Assembly: GCA_902793465.1 (NCBI GenBank)
Contig: CADBDT010000011.1
Coordinates: 176,905 to 240,904, forward strand
DNA length: 64,000 bases
From: an uncultured Coriobacteriaceae bacterium
GTDB taxonomy: Bacteria > Actinomycetota > Coriobacteriia > Coriobacteriales > Atopobiaceae
Reading direction: 5' to 3'
Made by a program: the position numbers and the translations under genes. Under the pieces are notes generated by a model, which was not told the origin of the DNA, searched no databases, and saw only the letters and a list, made by a program, of their open reading frames with translations. Below are positions 1 to 7,765 of the stretch, one piece after another. Numbering within the stretch: position 1 is the stretch's first letter; each line of letters starts with the position of its first letter.

Positions 1-427
1 CAACGACCTGAGCGCCGAGACTTCCAAGCGCATAGACGACGAGGTAGAGCGCATAATGCGCGAGGGTCACGAGCGTGCGCGCGAGGTGCTTAGCTCGCGC
101 AGCGCGCAAATGGAAACAATGGCCAGCGTGCTGCTCGAGCGTGAGACCGTGGAAGGCGAGGTCGTTCAGGCGCTCCTGGACAACACGTGGGACCAGTACC
201 TGGCACAGCATCCCGAAGAGGCGCACAAATCCGCAAAGGCGACTGGCGATCCCAACACCAGCTCCAATGCAGATGCGGGCGTGCAAAGTGCGCAGGCAGT
301 CGCTGCAGACGGCCCGTCTACCGCCGCGTACCTGCAAAATAGCCTTCCGGTGGTGGATAGCCCATCCGAAGGTACCAGCGACGCGGGCTCTGCGGATACC
401 GAGGAAGCAGATAACAACAACTCGTAA
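1..427 (+). CDS. ftsH: ATP-dependent zinc metalloprotease FtsH, C-terminal part
   Basis: The reading frame is open from base 2 and runs off the left edge, so only the last 141 or so residues are present. The first part (NDLSAETSKRIDDEVERI, then a helical stretch ending LLERETVEGEVV) matches the C-terminal helices of the FtsH peptidase domain. FtsH is a membrane-bound AAA+ zinc protease that degrades misassembled membrane proteins. The AAA and HExxH regions lie outside the window. The last 75 or so residues form an acidic, Ala/Ser/Asp-rich tail typical of the disordered FtsH C terminus. The stop is 55 bp before the GTG of the next gene, so co-transcription is plausible. Confidence 0.85.
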   Translation, partial: NDLSAETSKRIDDEVERIMREGHERAREVLSSRSAQMETMASVLLERETVEGEVVQALLDNTWDQYLAQHPEEAHKSAKATGDPNTSSNADAGVQSAQAVAADGPSTAAYLQNSLPVVDSPSEGTSDAGSADTEEADNNNS

Positions 428-482
428 GTACTAAAATATCCATATGGATAGCTGCGACAGGCGGGGAGGAGGTGGCAGCGGC

Positions 483-1775
483 GTGGCAAAGAGCGAGGAT
501 ACGGCTAGCGAGGCAAAAAGGGCCAAGCGACCAAAGCCTAAGGGCTCAGCAAAGCCTGCGCCGACCACGAAGACCGCTGCGGCGGGTCAGCGGAAGACCC
601 GCAAGAGACCTCGTCCCGCTAAGTCTGCCTCAGCTGACTCGACCGCTCCATCCAAGAGCCAGCGACCTGCCGCCAAACAGAGGCAGGGCGCCTCTGCCGC
701 CCCTGCTGGTAAGGCACAACGCAGTGGCACCAAAGTACCGCGCTCCAAGGCGGGCAGCCAAGTGCCTGCTTCGGCGAGCAAGCCTGCTTCCAAACGAGGA
801 CAGGCCAACCCAAAGTCGGCAAACAAGACCGCCCAACCCAAGACACCACGCGCCTCCAACAAAAAGAAGAAGGAATCGCAGCCTCTTACCTTGCGTCGCG
901 TGGCTGCGTATGCGCTTCCAATCGTCTCGCTTGTAGTCGCATTTGTGGCGGTGGTGCTTCTGTACCGGCGTATAATGCCTCAGAGCTCTACAGATGTTGC
1001 CACAGCAACTGCAGGTCAGGTTATAGAAACCTCAACGCCGAGCACCGACGAAAACGTCTATGTTGGCGTTAAGGACAAGTGGGTTCCAGAGGGGTACTTT
1101 ACCACGGGAAACAAGGACCTGGACAAGCAGGTTAAGGCGTTTTGCGACGCCCTAACGCAGGAAGGGTCCAACGCTCGGGCAAATGCCCAAAACGTGTTCA
1201 ACAACATTGCGTGGAGCAACATTGAGTGGCGCGATCCAAGTGACAAGCCCGCGGGGCAAAACTGGGTTGCTGCCGCTGCGCGCCACTACTTTGACAACGG
1301 GAGTCCAGAGCTTGGCATAGGAGGCTCGGGAGACGAGTACGAGTTTTCGGCCGTCGCCAGCCTTTGTTTGCGCTACTTTGGCTACTACGACGCCCTTGCC
1401 ATACCGGTGCTGCGCGGAACGACCGAAAACTCACTCAACAGCGGTGCCTTGGTAATTGTTACCGACGAAAACGGCAAGGAATGCGTGTGCGACACCACCC
1501 TTGCGGCCAACGGCTTTATGTTGGATCGCAACCTGTACAACATATCCGTGGAGAACATAGGACAAGACCTTACCGGAGTAGAGGCGCGCGGGCTCAAGGT
1601 GCACGAGGACAAAACGAGCTCGTCCAGCTCGAGTTCCAGTTCTAGCTCGAGCTCGAGCTCAAGCTCAAGCTCAAGTACCAGCTCCAGTTCTAGCTCCGAC
1701 TCCAGTACGAATGCCACCGCCGATAACGATGTGGCTCTGAGTACAGACTTCGATTCCGCGTACGTAGTGGGATAG
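483..1775 (+). CDS. Membrane-anchored transglutaminase-like protein, probably non-catalytic
   Basis: About 430 residues. I chose the GTG at 483 because AGGAGG lies 10 nt upstream at 467-472; the upstream ATG at 444 has no ribosome binding site. Order: a very basic Lys/Ala/Pro-rich N-terminal region (about residues 1-137), one membrane helix (about 140-162), an extracytoplasmic domain, and a long polyserine tail (about 378-406). The segment GSGDEYEFSAVASL followed by RYFGY resembles the catalytic-cysteine region of transglutaminase-like domains. The position usually held by Cys is Glu or Asp here, so the domain may bind peptide or wall without catalysis. The basic tail would be cytoplasmic. 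Function is inferred from fold resemblance only. Confidence 0.65.
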   Translation: MAKSEDTASEAKRAKRPKPKGSAKPAPTTKTAAAGQRKTRKRPRPAKSASADSTAPSKSQRPAAKQRQGASAAPAGKAQRSGTKVPRSKAGSQVPASASKPASKRGQANPKSANKTAQPKTPRASNKKKKESQPLTLRRVAAYALPIVSLVVAFVAVVLLYRRIMPQSSTDVATATAGQVIETSTPSTDENVYVGVKDKWVPEGYFTTGNKDLDKQVKAFCDALTQEGSNARANAQNVFNNIAWSNIEWRDPSDKPAGQNWVAAAARHYFDNGSPELGIGGSGDEYEFSAVASLCLRYFGYYDALAIPVLRGTTENSLNSGALVIVTDENGKECVCDTTLAANGFMLDRNLYNISVENIGQDLTGVEARGLKVHEDKTSSSSSSSSSSSSSSSSSSSSTSSSSSSDSSTNATADNDVALSTDFDSAYVVG

Positions 1776-1854
1776 GCGTGCCGTGAGGGGATACTCCCCC
1801 TGCGGTACATCGCTCGCGATGTACCGCAGGGGGAGTATCCCCTCACGGCACGCC
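1775..1854. repeat. Perfect palindrome, family A copy 1 (convergent junction)
   Basis: Two perfectly complementary 38-base arms (1775-1812 and 1817-1854) with a 4-base loop CTCG. The arm holds the family core GGGGATACTCCCC, then GCGGTACATCG. The 30-nt loop of other copies is missing, so this is a compact version. It begins at the last base of the upstream stop codon and sits between convergent genes. No T-run follows either arm. Confidence 0.95.
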
Positions 1855-1876
1855 GGTTTCCGACGGCTTGTTGTCC

Positions 1877-2629
1877 CTAAACCGGCTTTATGTTTGTACG
1901 GGACTGGATGGCAACCTGCTCGAGCGAGAACACGTCGGGATGCAGGCGTGTTTCGGTGTGCTCGCACATAAGGCCATCGCCGTCAAATACAATGGCGTTT
2001 ACAACGGCCACGGAATCTATATCGTCAAGGTGTAGCACTTCTCGATCGTGTTCCGTGGCTCTTTCTACCGTAACGCGGCGCCTGCAGGTAACGAGCCTTA
2101 CGCCGCAAACGGTCTCCACATATTCGTACAAGGACTTCTCGGCGTCCTGCTTGGTAATTCCCTCAACAATGTCGGCGCGATAGTAGCTGTTGTCGTAGGA
2201 GAGGGGGTCGTCGCCGTAGTAGCGCACGCGCTCGGCACGCAGAACTTCTTCCCCAACGTCAAAGCGCGTAAGCTCGGAAAGCGGCTTGTCTACAACCAAG
2301 TTCTCCATGAGCAGAACCTGTGTTGTGGGCAAAAAACCCTGAGCCTTGCCAGTTTCCACAAACGACTGGATTCTTGTGGTGCAAAACGTTACGGGCTTGA
2401 GCTTGTTGTCCCGAGGCGTGTTGTACAGCACGCGCACACCCTTGCCGTGGACAGGCTGTACGTAGCCATCCACCGCCAATAGTCCAAGCGCTTTTCTAAC
2501 TGTGTTGTGTGCGCATCCAAAGCGCTTTACAAGTGCAGACTCAGACGGCAAAAAAGACCTATATGCATAGGTGCCATCCTCAATGAGTCGCCGTAGCTCA
2601 AAGTAAATGGAGTCGTATGCTGCTCGCAC
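1877..2629 (-). CDS. GntR-family transcriptional regulator with UTRA ligand domain (TreR-like)
   Basis: About 250 residues. The GTG at 2629 is preferred over the TTG at 2650 because GGAGGG lies 5 nt upstream. The N-terminal winged helix (about residues 5-70) contains the GntR pattern SESALVKRFGCAHNTVRKAL. The rest is an UTRA-type effector domain (FVETGKAQG, then RYYGDDPLSYDNSYY), the fold used by TreR and PhnF regulators to sense phosphorylated sugars or similar ligands. The arrangement resembles trehalose-operon repressors, but no trehalose gene is adjacent. A palindrome at 2751-2770 is a candidate operator. The divergent transport gene normally paired with such a regulator is absent. Confidence 0.85.
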   Translation of the reverse strand: MRAAYDSIYFELRRLIEDGTYAYRSFLPSESALVKRFGCAHNTVRKALGLLAVDGYVQPVHGKGVRVLYNTPRDNKLKPVTFCTTRIQSFVETGKAQGFLPTTQVLLMENLVVDKPLSELTRFDVGEEVLRAERVRYYGDDPLSYDNSYYRADIVEGITKQDAEKSLYEYVETVCGVRLVTCRRRVTVERATEHDREVLHLDDIDSVAVVNAIVFDGDGLMCEHTETRLHPDVFSLEQVAIQSRTNIKPV

Positions 2630-2750
2630 GAGAGCCCTCCGATCACGCAAACTTAGCGTTTATAGTTTCACACTTCAGGAGCAATTCAGGGACATGAATA
2701 GAAAAATACATAGAAATAGTCATAGAAGGCCAAAATACACAGCTTTAGTG

Positions 2751-2770
2751 TATCAATATGCATATTAATA
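2751..2770. promoter_or_regulatory. Candidate operator palindrome upstream of the GntR gene
   Basis: A 20-bp near-perfect palindrome with the centre AATATGCATATT (2755-2766) in an AT-rich stretch about 120 bp upstream of the regulator start. GntR regulators usually bind such dyads near their own promoter. Binding is inferred. Confidence 0.4.
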
Positions 2771-2839
2771 GGAGTAAAGCTATATAACGCCGCTTTGGGG
2801 GGTTGCGTTATCCAATAAAAACAAACGGGCATCGCAATC

Positions 2840-2878
2840 AAAAACAGGCCGTCGGGTGGAAGGATTCCCGACGGCCTG
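2840..2878 (-). terminator. Rho-independent terminator on the minus strand
   Basis: Stem CAGGCCGTCGGG pairs with its complement across an 8-10 nt loop (2845-2878). On the minus strand it is followed by TTTTT (2844-2840). It would stop transcripts that start to the right and run toward the GntR gene. Confidence 0.7.
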
Positions 2879-2880
2879 TG

Positions 2881-2919
2881 CCTGTCGCTTGGACAGGGTG
2901 CGTGTCTGGCCACACGCAC
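2881..2919. other. Two further tandem hairpins; possible small RNA or leader
   Basis: Hairpins at 2881-2897 (CCTGTC with GACAGG) and 2898-2919 (GTGCGTGT with ACACGCAC) abut the terminator at 2840-2878. Read on the minus strand the three form a compact structured RNA ending in a U-run. On the plus strand they precede a strong Shine-Dalgarno sequence and a 9-codon open frame at 2936-2965 (MAFNYVIVT), which could be a leader peptide or the remnant of a lost gene. I do not recognise a known RNA family. Confidence 0.35.
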
Positions 2920-3069
2920 AAGAAGGAAGGAAAGGATGGCGTTCAATTACGTCATCGTTACCTAATACATTTCCGCTTTTGAGGTGTCCCATACCGACTA
3001 ATGGCATCACATAACCCCTACACGCTTCCTTCGCGATGTCTTCATACTTTTACAAGCACCGCAAACGAG

Positions 3070-3075
3070 TACAAT
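3070..3075 (+). promoter_or_regulatory. Likely -10 box of the aminotransferase promoter
   Basis: TACAAT lies about 30 nt before the start codon and about 16 nt before the ribosome binding site GAGGAGG. The -35 element is poor. The same TACAAT hexamer recurs before folP, purC and the tRNA gene in this window. Confidence 0.5.
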
Positions 3076-3104
3076 ACCCTCTATTAACGTTTGAGGAGGA
3101 ACCT

Positions 3105-4292
3105 ATGAGCATTAACCAGCTGAGCTACGACTACGGTGCGGCAAAGTCGTCAATTCGCGAGATAGCTGCCTACGGCGCTGCGCGCAAGGCAGAGATTGGC
3201 GCGCAAAACGTGTTTGACTTCTCGCTGGGAAACCCCAGCATTCCGGCACCGGATGCCGTACGCGACTCCATAGAGCACTCGCTTGCGCTGCCCGCGACCG
3301 CGCTCCATGGGTACACGCCCGCAAACGGCCTGCCTGCCGCTCGTACTGCCGTGGCAGAGTCGCTAAACCGTCGCTTTGGAACCGCATATGGTCCCGACGA
3401 CCTGTATCTTACCTGCGGCGCTGCGGCCTCTATAAGCATTGTGCTCAATGCGGTGTGCAACGAGGGCGAGGAGGTAATTGTAATTGCTCCCTACTTTCCC
3501 GAGTATGCGGTGTTTATTAAGAACGCAGGCGCAACCTGCGTGGAGGTAATGGCCGACCAGGACACCTTCCAAATAGACGTGGAAGCTGTGCGAAGCGCAA
3601 TTACGCCGCGCACCGCCGCGATTATGATTGACTCCCCAAACAATCCCGTGGGATCAGTGTATGCGCGCAAGAACCTCGAGGATCTAGCGGTGGTCCTAAC
3701 CAGCAAGTCGCAGGAGTATGGCCACCCCATCTACCTAATATCCGACGAGCCGTATCGCGAGATTGCCTACGACGTGGAGGTGCCTTGGGTGCCAGACCTG
3801 TACGACCGCACCATCGTGTGCTACTCGTACTCTAAGTCGCTCAGCCTGCCGGGCGAGCGCATTGGATGGGTTTTGGTGCCAAACACAAACCCCGAGCACG
3901 ACACACTGGTTCCTGCGGTAGCGGGTGCTGGGCGCAAGCTGGGCTTCGTGTGCGCGCCTGCCTTGTTCCAGCGCGTGCTCATAGACTGCGTGGACGAGCC
4001 CACCAACATAGAGGCATACGTGCGCAACCGCAAGGCGCTCACCGAGGGGCTAAGCGCCATTGGATACGAATACATTGAGCCGCAGGGCGCCTTCTACCTT
4101 TGGATGCGTGCGCTCGAGCCGGACGCCAATGCGTTTTTCCAGCGGGCAAAGAGCTTGGAGCTGCTGCCTGTGCCCAGCGACTCGTTTGGCTGCACGGGCT
4201 GGGTGCGCGTTGGCTACTGCGTGAGCTACGACACAATCGTAAACTCCATGCCAGCCTGGCAGGAGCTCTGGGACTCTTACCAGCAGGGCTAG
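3105..4292 (+). CDS. Class I/II pyridoxal-phosphate aminotransferase
   Basis: 395 residues, the normal family length. The ATG at 3105 follows GAGGAGG by about 7 nt; the upstream frame extension has no such site. Fold-type I features are visible: FSLGNPSIPAPDAV near the start, the PLP-contacting IDSPNNPVGSVY, ISDEPYREI, and the Schiff-base lysine in SYSKSLSLPGERIGW (about residue 240). The C terminus has FYLWMR and WVRVGYC. These enzymes move an amino group between an amino acid and a 2-oxo acid, and this one is closest to aspartate or aromatic aminotransferase subfamily I-gamma. It sits alone, so the substrate is not clear from context. Confidence 0.85.
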   Translation: MSINQLSYDYGAAKSSIREIAAYGAARKAEIGAQNVFDFSLGNPSIPAPDAVRDSIEHSLALPATALHGYTPANGLPAARTAVAESLNRRFGTAYGPDDLYLTCGAAASISIVLNAVCNEGEEVIVIAPYFPEYAVFIKNAGATCVEVMADQDTFQIDVEAVRSAITPRTAAIMIDSPNNPVGSVYARKNLEDLAVVLTSKSQEYGHPIYLISDEPYREIAYDVEVPWVPDLYDRTIVCYSYSKSLSLPGERIGWVLVPNTNPEHDTLVPAVAGAGRKLGFVCAPALFQRVLIDCVDEPTNIEAYVRNRKALTEGLSAIGYEYIEPQGAFYLWMRALEPDANAFFQRAKSLELLPVPSDSFGCTGWVRVGYCVSYDTIVNSMPAWQELWDSYQQG

Positions 4293-4319
4293 AGGGATGC
4301 CTGCATGATCTGCCTTTTG

Positions 4320-4429
4320 GGGTGCCGTAAGGGGATACTTCCCATCGGGTACATCGCGAGCCGGGCGTTCCCTTATGGGGGAGACCAATCCGCGATGTAC
4401 CCGTAGGGGAGTATCCCCTTACGGCACCC
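4320..4429. repeat. Palindromic repeat, family A copy 2 (convergent junction)
   Basis: Outer arms GGGTGCCGTAAGGGGATAC and its complement are perfectly paired. The inner stem GGGTACATCGCG encloses a loop of about 30 nt. Left core triplet is ATC, right is GTA, giving a two-base internal mismatch. The right end overlaps the last base of the malY stop codon. Confidence 0.92.
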
Positions 4430-5637
4430 TACACAAAGACGTAGCGATCCAGGCGGTCGAACGCCTCGACGACCTGCGAGTGTGGGACAGACACCGCAAT
4501 GCGCACGCAGCCAGGGCAGTTGAACAGCCGTCCGTCGTGCCAGGTAACGCCCACGTCCCAGCCGGCGCGTACGAGGTCCTCGTAGCTTATGCCCTTGTTG
4601 TGGCACCAGTCGCGGCAGTCGGCAAGCAATACATAGGTGCCCTGCGCTCGCGCGCAGCGCACGCCAGGGTATCTGCTGCGAATGTGCTCGTACGCATAGG
4701 TAGCGTTTGCGCTCAGCACCTGACACAGCTCGTCGCACCACGCGGCGCCCTCTGGTGAGTAGGCTCCCATAAGGGCGTGCATGGACAAGACGTTTTGCGC
4801 GTTGTAGTGGCTTAGCTCGCCCTGTCGCACCACGCGGTCGCGCAGCCATGAGCCGTATATAACGTGATACGACCCCACGAGGCCGGCCAGGTTAAACGTC
4901 TTGGACGGTGCGTAGAGTGCAACCGTGTGCTCGTGGGCCCAATCGCTCACCTGCTGTGTGGGCGTGTGCACGTTGTCGTCCAGCAGCAGGTCGCTCCATA
5001 TTTCGTCTGACACCACGTATACGTTGTGACGTTCAAACAGCTCCATGGCCTGCTCGATCTCGCGCTTTTCCCAAACGCGACCGCAGGGGTTGTGCGGAGA
5101 GCAAAAAATGGCCGCGTGGATGTTGTTTTGCACAATGCGGCGCTCCATGTCGGCAAAGTCCATGCGCCACACGCCGTCCTTGTCACAAACAAGCGGGCTG
5201 TGTACCAGGTTATAGCCGTGACCGCCCACCGCATGTGTAAAGCCAACGTAGGTGGGGGAGTGCACGAGCACGTTGTCGCCAGGCGAGCACAAGACGCCCA
5301 GGGCGCTTACCACTCCGCCCAACACGCCGTTTTGGTAGCCAATGTGCTCGCGAGCGAGGTCGCTTACACCTTTGCGTGTGCGATGCCATTCAATTATGGC
5401 GTCAAAGTACTCGTCGCGTGGCTGATAATACCCAAAGTGGGGTTGCTTTAGGCGTTCTTGCATTGCTCGCACCACGCTGGGGGCGGTTGCAAAGCTCATG
5501 TCGGCCACCCAAAGAGGGATTGAATCAAAGCCCTCGCGTGGCTTTGCAGGAAAGAAGCCTGTACCGTCGCCCAGGGCGTCCACTGCCATAGCGTCTTGTC
5601 CGTGACGATCCAGTATGGTGGAAAAGTCGTATGTCAT
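4429..5637 (-). CDS. MalY/PatB-type PLP-dependent C-S lyase (cystathionine beta-lyase-like)
   Basis: 402 residues. The ATG at 5637 (MTYDFSTILDR) has GGAGA upstream; the 14-residue upstream extension is less likely. MalY/PatB hallmarks: an early Asp-Phe, the PLWVADMSFATAP segment, FCSPHNPCGRVW, VSDEIWSDLL, and the PLP lysine in APSKTFNLAGL (about residue 244). Family members cleave cystathionine or cysteine conjugates to pyruvate, ammonia and a thiol, and some modulate sugar regulons. It is cytoplasmic, monocistronic and convergent with the preceding aminotransferase. The exact substrate cannot be read from the sequence. Confidence 0.85.
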   Translation of the reverse strand: MTYDFSTILDRHGQDAMAVDALGDGTGFFPAKPREGFDSIPLWVADMSFATAPSVVRAMQERLKQPHFGYYQPRDEYFDAIIEWHRTRKGVSDLAREHIGYQNGVLGGVVSALGVLCSPGDNVLVHSPTYVGFTHAVGGHGYNLVHSPLVCDKDGVWRMDFADMERRIVQNNIHAAIFCSPHNPCGRVWEKREIEQAMELFERHNVYVVSDEIWSDLLLDDNVHTPTQQVSDWAHEHTVALYAPSKTFNLAGLVGSYHVIYGSWLRDRVVRQGELSHYNAQNVLSMHALMGAYSPEGAAWCDELCQVLSANATYAYEHIRSRYPGVRCARAQGTYVLLADCRDWCHNKGISYEDLVRAGWDVGVTWHDGRLFNCPGCVRIAVSVPHSQVVEAFDRLDRYVFV

Positions 5638-5742
5638 GGGTTCTCCGTTGGTGTTGAGGCCTGTAGTGTTCGAGCACATATAATGTTAGCTAAGCCAAAC
5701 ACACTGTTGCAAGGCATGTTTCCGCGACGCTAGGCAAGCAAG

Positions 5743-5775
5743 ACCTATCAAAGGGGAGTACCCCTTTTGATAGGT
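5743..5775. repeat. Short palindrome, family C copy 1
   Basis: ACCTATCAAAGGGG pairs with its complement across AGTA, with one extra T in the right arm. It lies in the divergent region between malY and the PHP gene. Related palindromes occur at 21360-21392, 54609-54641 and 58331-58362. Confidence 0.8.
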
Positions 5776-5823
5776 ACCGGAGTTGCTGCCTGTCGCGCTG
5801 GGTTACGAGTAGGGAAGGCGCGC

Positions 5824-6684
5824 ATGACAATACCTGCAAGGTTCAAGCATCCCAAGTACGACAGCAACAACGTGCCGCGCTCTCCCTATGCCTGCGATAC
5901 CCATACCCACACGCTTGCCTCGCGTCATGCGTACTCCACCTTGGGCGAGTGCGTGGCCGCGGCAAAGGCAGCGGGTCTTGAGCTAATGGGTTCAACCGAC
6001 CACTATTCTGCAATGTTGCACCCAGACTTGCCCGATCAAGAGCAAATTATGCGCGACTATGCCTACTTTATTAACTTTGACGTATGGCCGCGCGAGTGGG
6101 ACGGCATAACGGTGCTTCGCGGAGTGGAGGCCGACATCGTGGATCTGCAGGGTCACCTGTTTGGGTGGGTCATACCCCTTACCCAGAGCATTACCGGACG
6201 CAGACTCAGTGGACGTCGTACCGTTAAGGACAGAATCTGGGACACCATCGACTATGCCATAGCCAGCATCCACAACCGCGATTGGGCCAACGATGCCACG
6301 CTTGCGCAGACCACACAGATGTACGTGCGTGCGCTCGAAGATCCCAAGGTACTCATTCTGGGGCATCCCGGACGTGCGGGCGTGCCGTTTGACCTGGACA
6401 CCGTTTTGCTGGCGGCAAAGGAGCTCGGCAAGCTCATAGAGATAAACGAGCACAGCTTTGAGGGCTCGTTCCGCAAGCGTAGCAGCGAGGCGTGCAGGCG
6501 CATTGCCGTGCGCTGTGCCGAGCTGGGAACAATGGTTGCAACGGGAACCGACGCCCACATTGCCACTGCCGTGGGACGGTTTAGCGCGCTGCCAGCCATG
6601 TTGGAGGAGATTCACTTCCCGCCCGAGCTTATTGCCACTCGTACGCGGGAGGGTTTTTTGGACGTGCTGGAAAGGCATGGGTAG
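5824..6684 (+). CDS. PHP-domain metal-dependent phosphoesterase (YcdX-like)
   Basis: 286 residues. I chose the ATG at 5824, preceded by GGGAAGG; an earlier TTG at 5767 lies inside the family C palindrome. PHP metal ligands are visible in order: DTHTHT (about residue 25), GSTDHYS (about 56), GVEADI, IASIH, LGHPGR (about 178) and GTDAH (about 241). Such proteins bind three metal ions and hydrolyse phosphomonoesters or phosphodiesters. The family relatives are the YcdX/histidinol-phosphatase-like group, but the substrate is unknown and no histidine gene is near. Confidence 0.8.
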   Translation: MTIPARFKHPKYDSNNVPRSPYACDTHTHTLASRHAYSTLGECVAAAKAAGLELMGSTDHYSAMLHPDLPDQEQIMRDYAYFINFDVWPREWDGITVLRGVEADIVDLQGHLFGWVIPLTQSITGRRLSGRRTVKDRIWDTIDYAIASIHNRDWANDATLAQTTQMYVRALEDPKVLILGHPGRAGVPFDLDTVLLAAKELGKLIEINEHSFEGSFRKRSSEACRRIAVRCAELGTMVATGTDAHIATAVGRFSALPAMLEEIHFPPELIATRTREGFLDVLERHG

Positions 6685-6713
6685 GGCGGGTTATCCGAAA
6701 ACTCGCGATTGAG

Positions 6714-6917
6714 TGGTGTGCTATGAGGGGATACTCCCAACGCCATTTAGCTAAGGGTCCGGGGGCGCTGTGCACATTGGGGATACTCCCCATCGGGTAC
6801 ATCGCGGATGAGCCGGAATCCAACGTAAGCCCTGCTCGCGATGTACCCGCAGGGGAGTATCCCCAATGTGCACAGCGCTAACTCAATGGCGGTGGGAGTA
6901 TCCCCTCACGGCACCCC
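6714..6917. repeat. Nested palindrome, family A copy 3 inside a module D pair
   Basis: The outer pair is GAGGGGATACTCCC next to CGCCATTTAG on the left and its approximate complement on the right (ending CTCACGGCACCCC). Inside it lies a complete family A element at 6765-6878 with flanking arms GCGCTGTGCACATTGG. The inner core triplets are ATC on the left and GCA on the right, so they do not pair. The junction is convergent (PHP gene and exoA). Confidence 0.92.
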
Positions 6918-6935
6918 TAGCGGTGCGGCACTCGC

Positions 6936-7721
6936 TTACAGTTCGATGCCAAGGGCAACGGGGCAATGGTCGGAGCCATACACCTCGTTAAGGATGCTTG
7001 CGCTCGTAACGCGGTCCGCGATTGCCTCGCTTACCAAAAAGTAGTCTATGCGCCAACCGGCGTTGTTCTTGCGCGCGTTAAAGCGGTAGCTCCACCAGCT
7101 GTAGGCGCCCGTAACGTCGGGATGGCGCGCGCGGAACGTGTCCACAAAGCCAGCGTCCAGCAGCTTGCCAAAGCTCTCGCGCTCCTCGTCGCTAAACCCT
7201 GCGTTGCCGCGGTTGGGACCGGGATTCTTAAGGTCTATTTCGTTGTGGGCAACGTTGTAGTCGCCGCAGGTTACAACGGGTTTCTGCGCCGCAAGCTCGC
7301 ACAGGAACTCGCGATACCTCTCGTCCCAAGCCAAGCGCGTGTCTATGCGCTTGAGCTCGTTTTGTGCGTTGGGCGTGTATACGTTTACAAACCAGTACTT
7401 GCTAAACTCCAGCGCACACACGCGGCCCTCGTCGTCGGCTACGCTACAGCCAATCTGGTGTATTACCCGTTTGGGCTCTTCTCGACTAAACACCGCCGTG
7501 CCCGAATACCCCTTGCGCTCCGCATAGCTCCACGTTTGGTGGTATCCGTCGAACTCCAGCCTCAGGCTCTCGCGTTGCGCGTCCTGGAGTTTGGTCTCCT
7601 GTATGGCAAACACATCGGCGTTGAGCGCGTGGAAGATCTCTGGGAAGCTCGGAGACTTCTTGAGCGTGGCGCGCAGGCCGTTTACGTTCCACGATACGAG
7701 CCGAATCTCGTTGTTGGACAT
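6936..7721 (-). CDS. exoA: Exodeoxyribonuclease III (AP endonuclease)
   Basis: 261 residues, standard for the ExoA/Xth family. The ATG at 7721 follows GAGGAG. Catalytic motifs of the endonuclease/exonuclease/phosphatase fold are intact: VSWNVNGLRA, the metal-binding Glu in AIQETKLQ, SGTAVFSR, VYTPNAQ, CGDYNVAHNEIDL, GAYSWWSYR, RIDYFLVS and the terminal GSDHCP. The enzyme cuts DNA 5' to abasic sites and removes 3' blocking groups during base excision repair. It lies 44 bp downstream of the patatin gene on the same strand and probably shares its transcript. Confidence 0.93.
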   Translation of the reverse strand: MSNNEIRLVSWNVNGLRATLKKSPSFPEIFHALNADVFAIQETKLQDAQRESLRLEFDGYHQTWSYAERKGYSGTAVFSREEPKRVIHQIGCSVADDEGRVCALEFSKYWFVNVYTPNAQNELKRIDTRLAWDERYREFLCELAAQKPVVTCGDYNVAHNEIDLKNPGPNRGNAGFSDEERESFGKLLDAGFVDTFRARHPDVTGAYSWWSYRFNARKNNAGWRIDYFLVSEAIADRVTSASILNEVYGSDHCPVALGIEL

Positions 7722-7765
7722 GGGCTTCTCCTCGTCGGTTGGGTTTGCGGTCCTCTTTACCTGGT

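Noticed and set aside
1612..1710. Polyserine coding tract as a CRISPR or simple repeat array
   Set aside because: It is an in-frame serine tract with mixed codons; there are no spacers or constant repeat length.
2845..2919. Signal-recognition-particle RNA or tRNA in the hairpin cluster
   Set aside because: The GGAAGGA-like bases recall SRP RNA, but the conserved apical loop and stem order are missing, and no cloverleaf forms.
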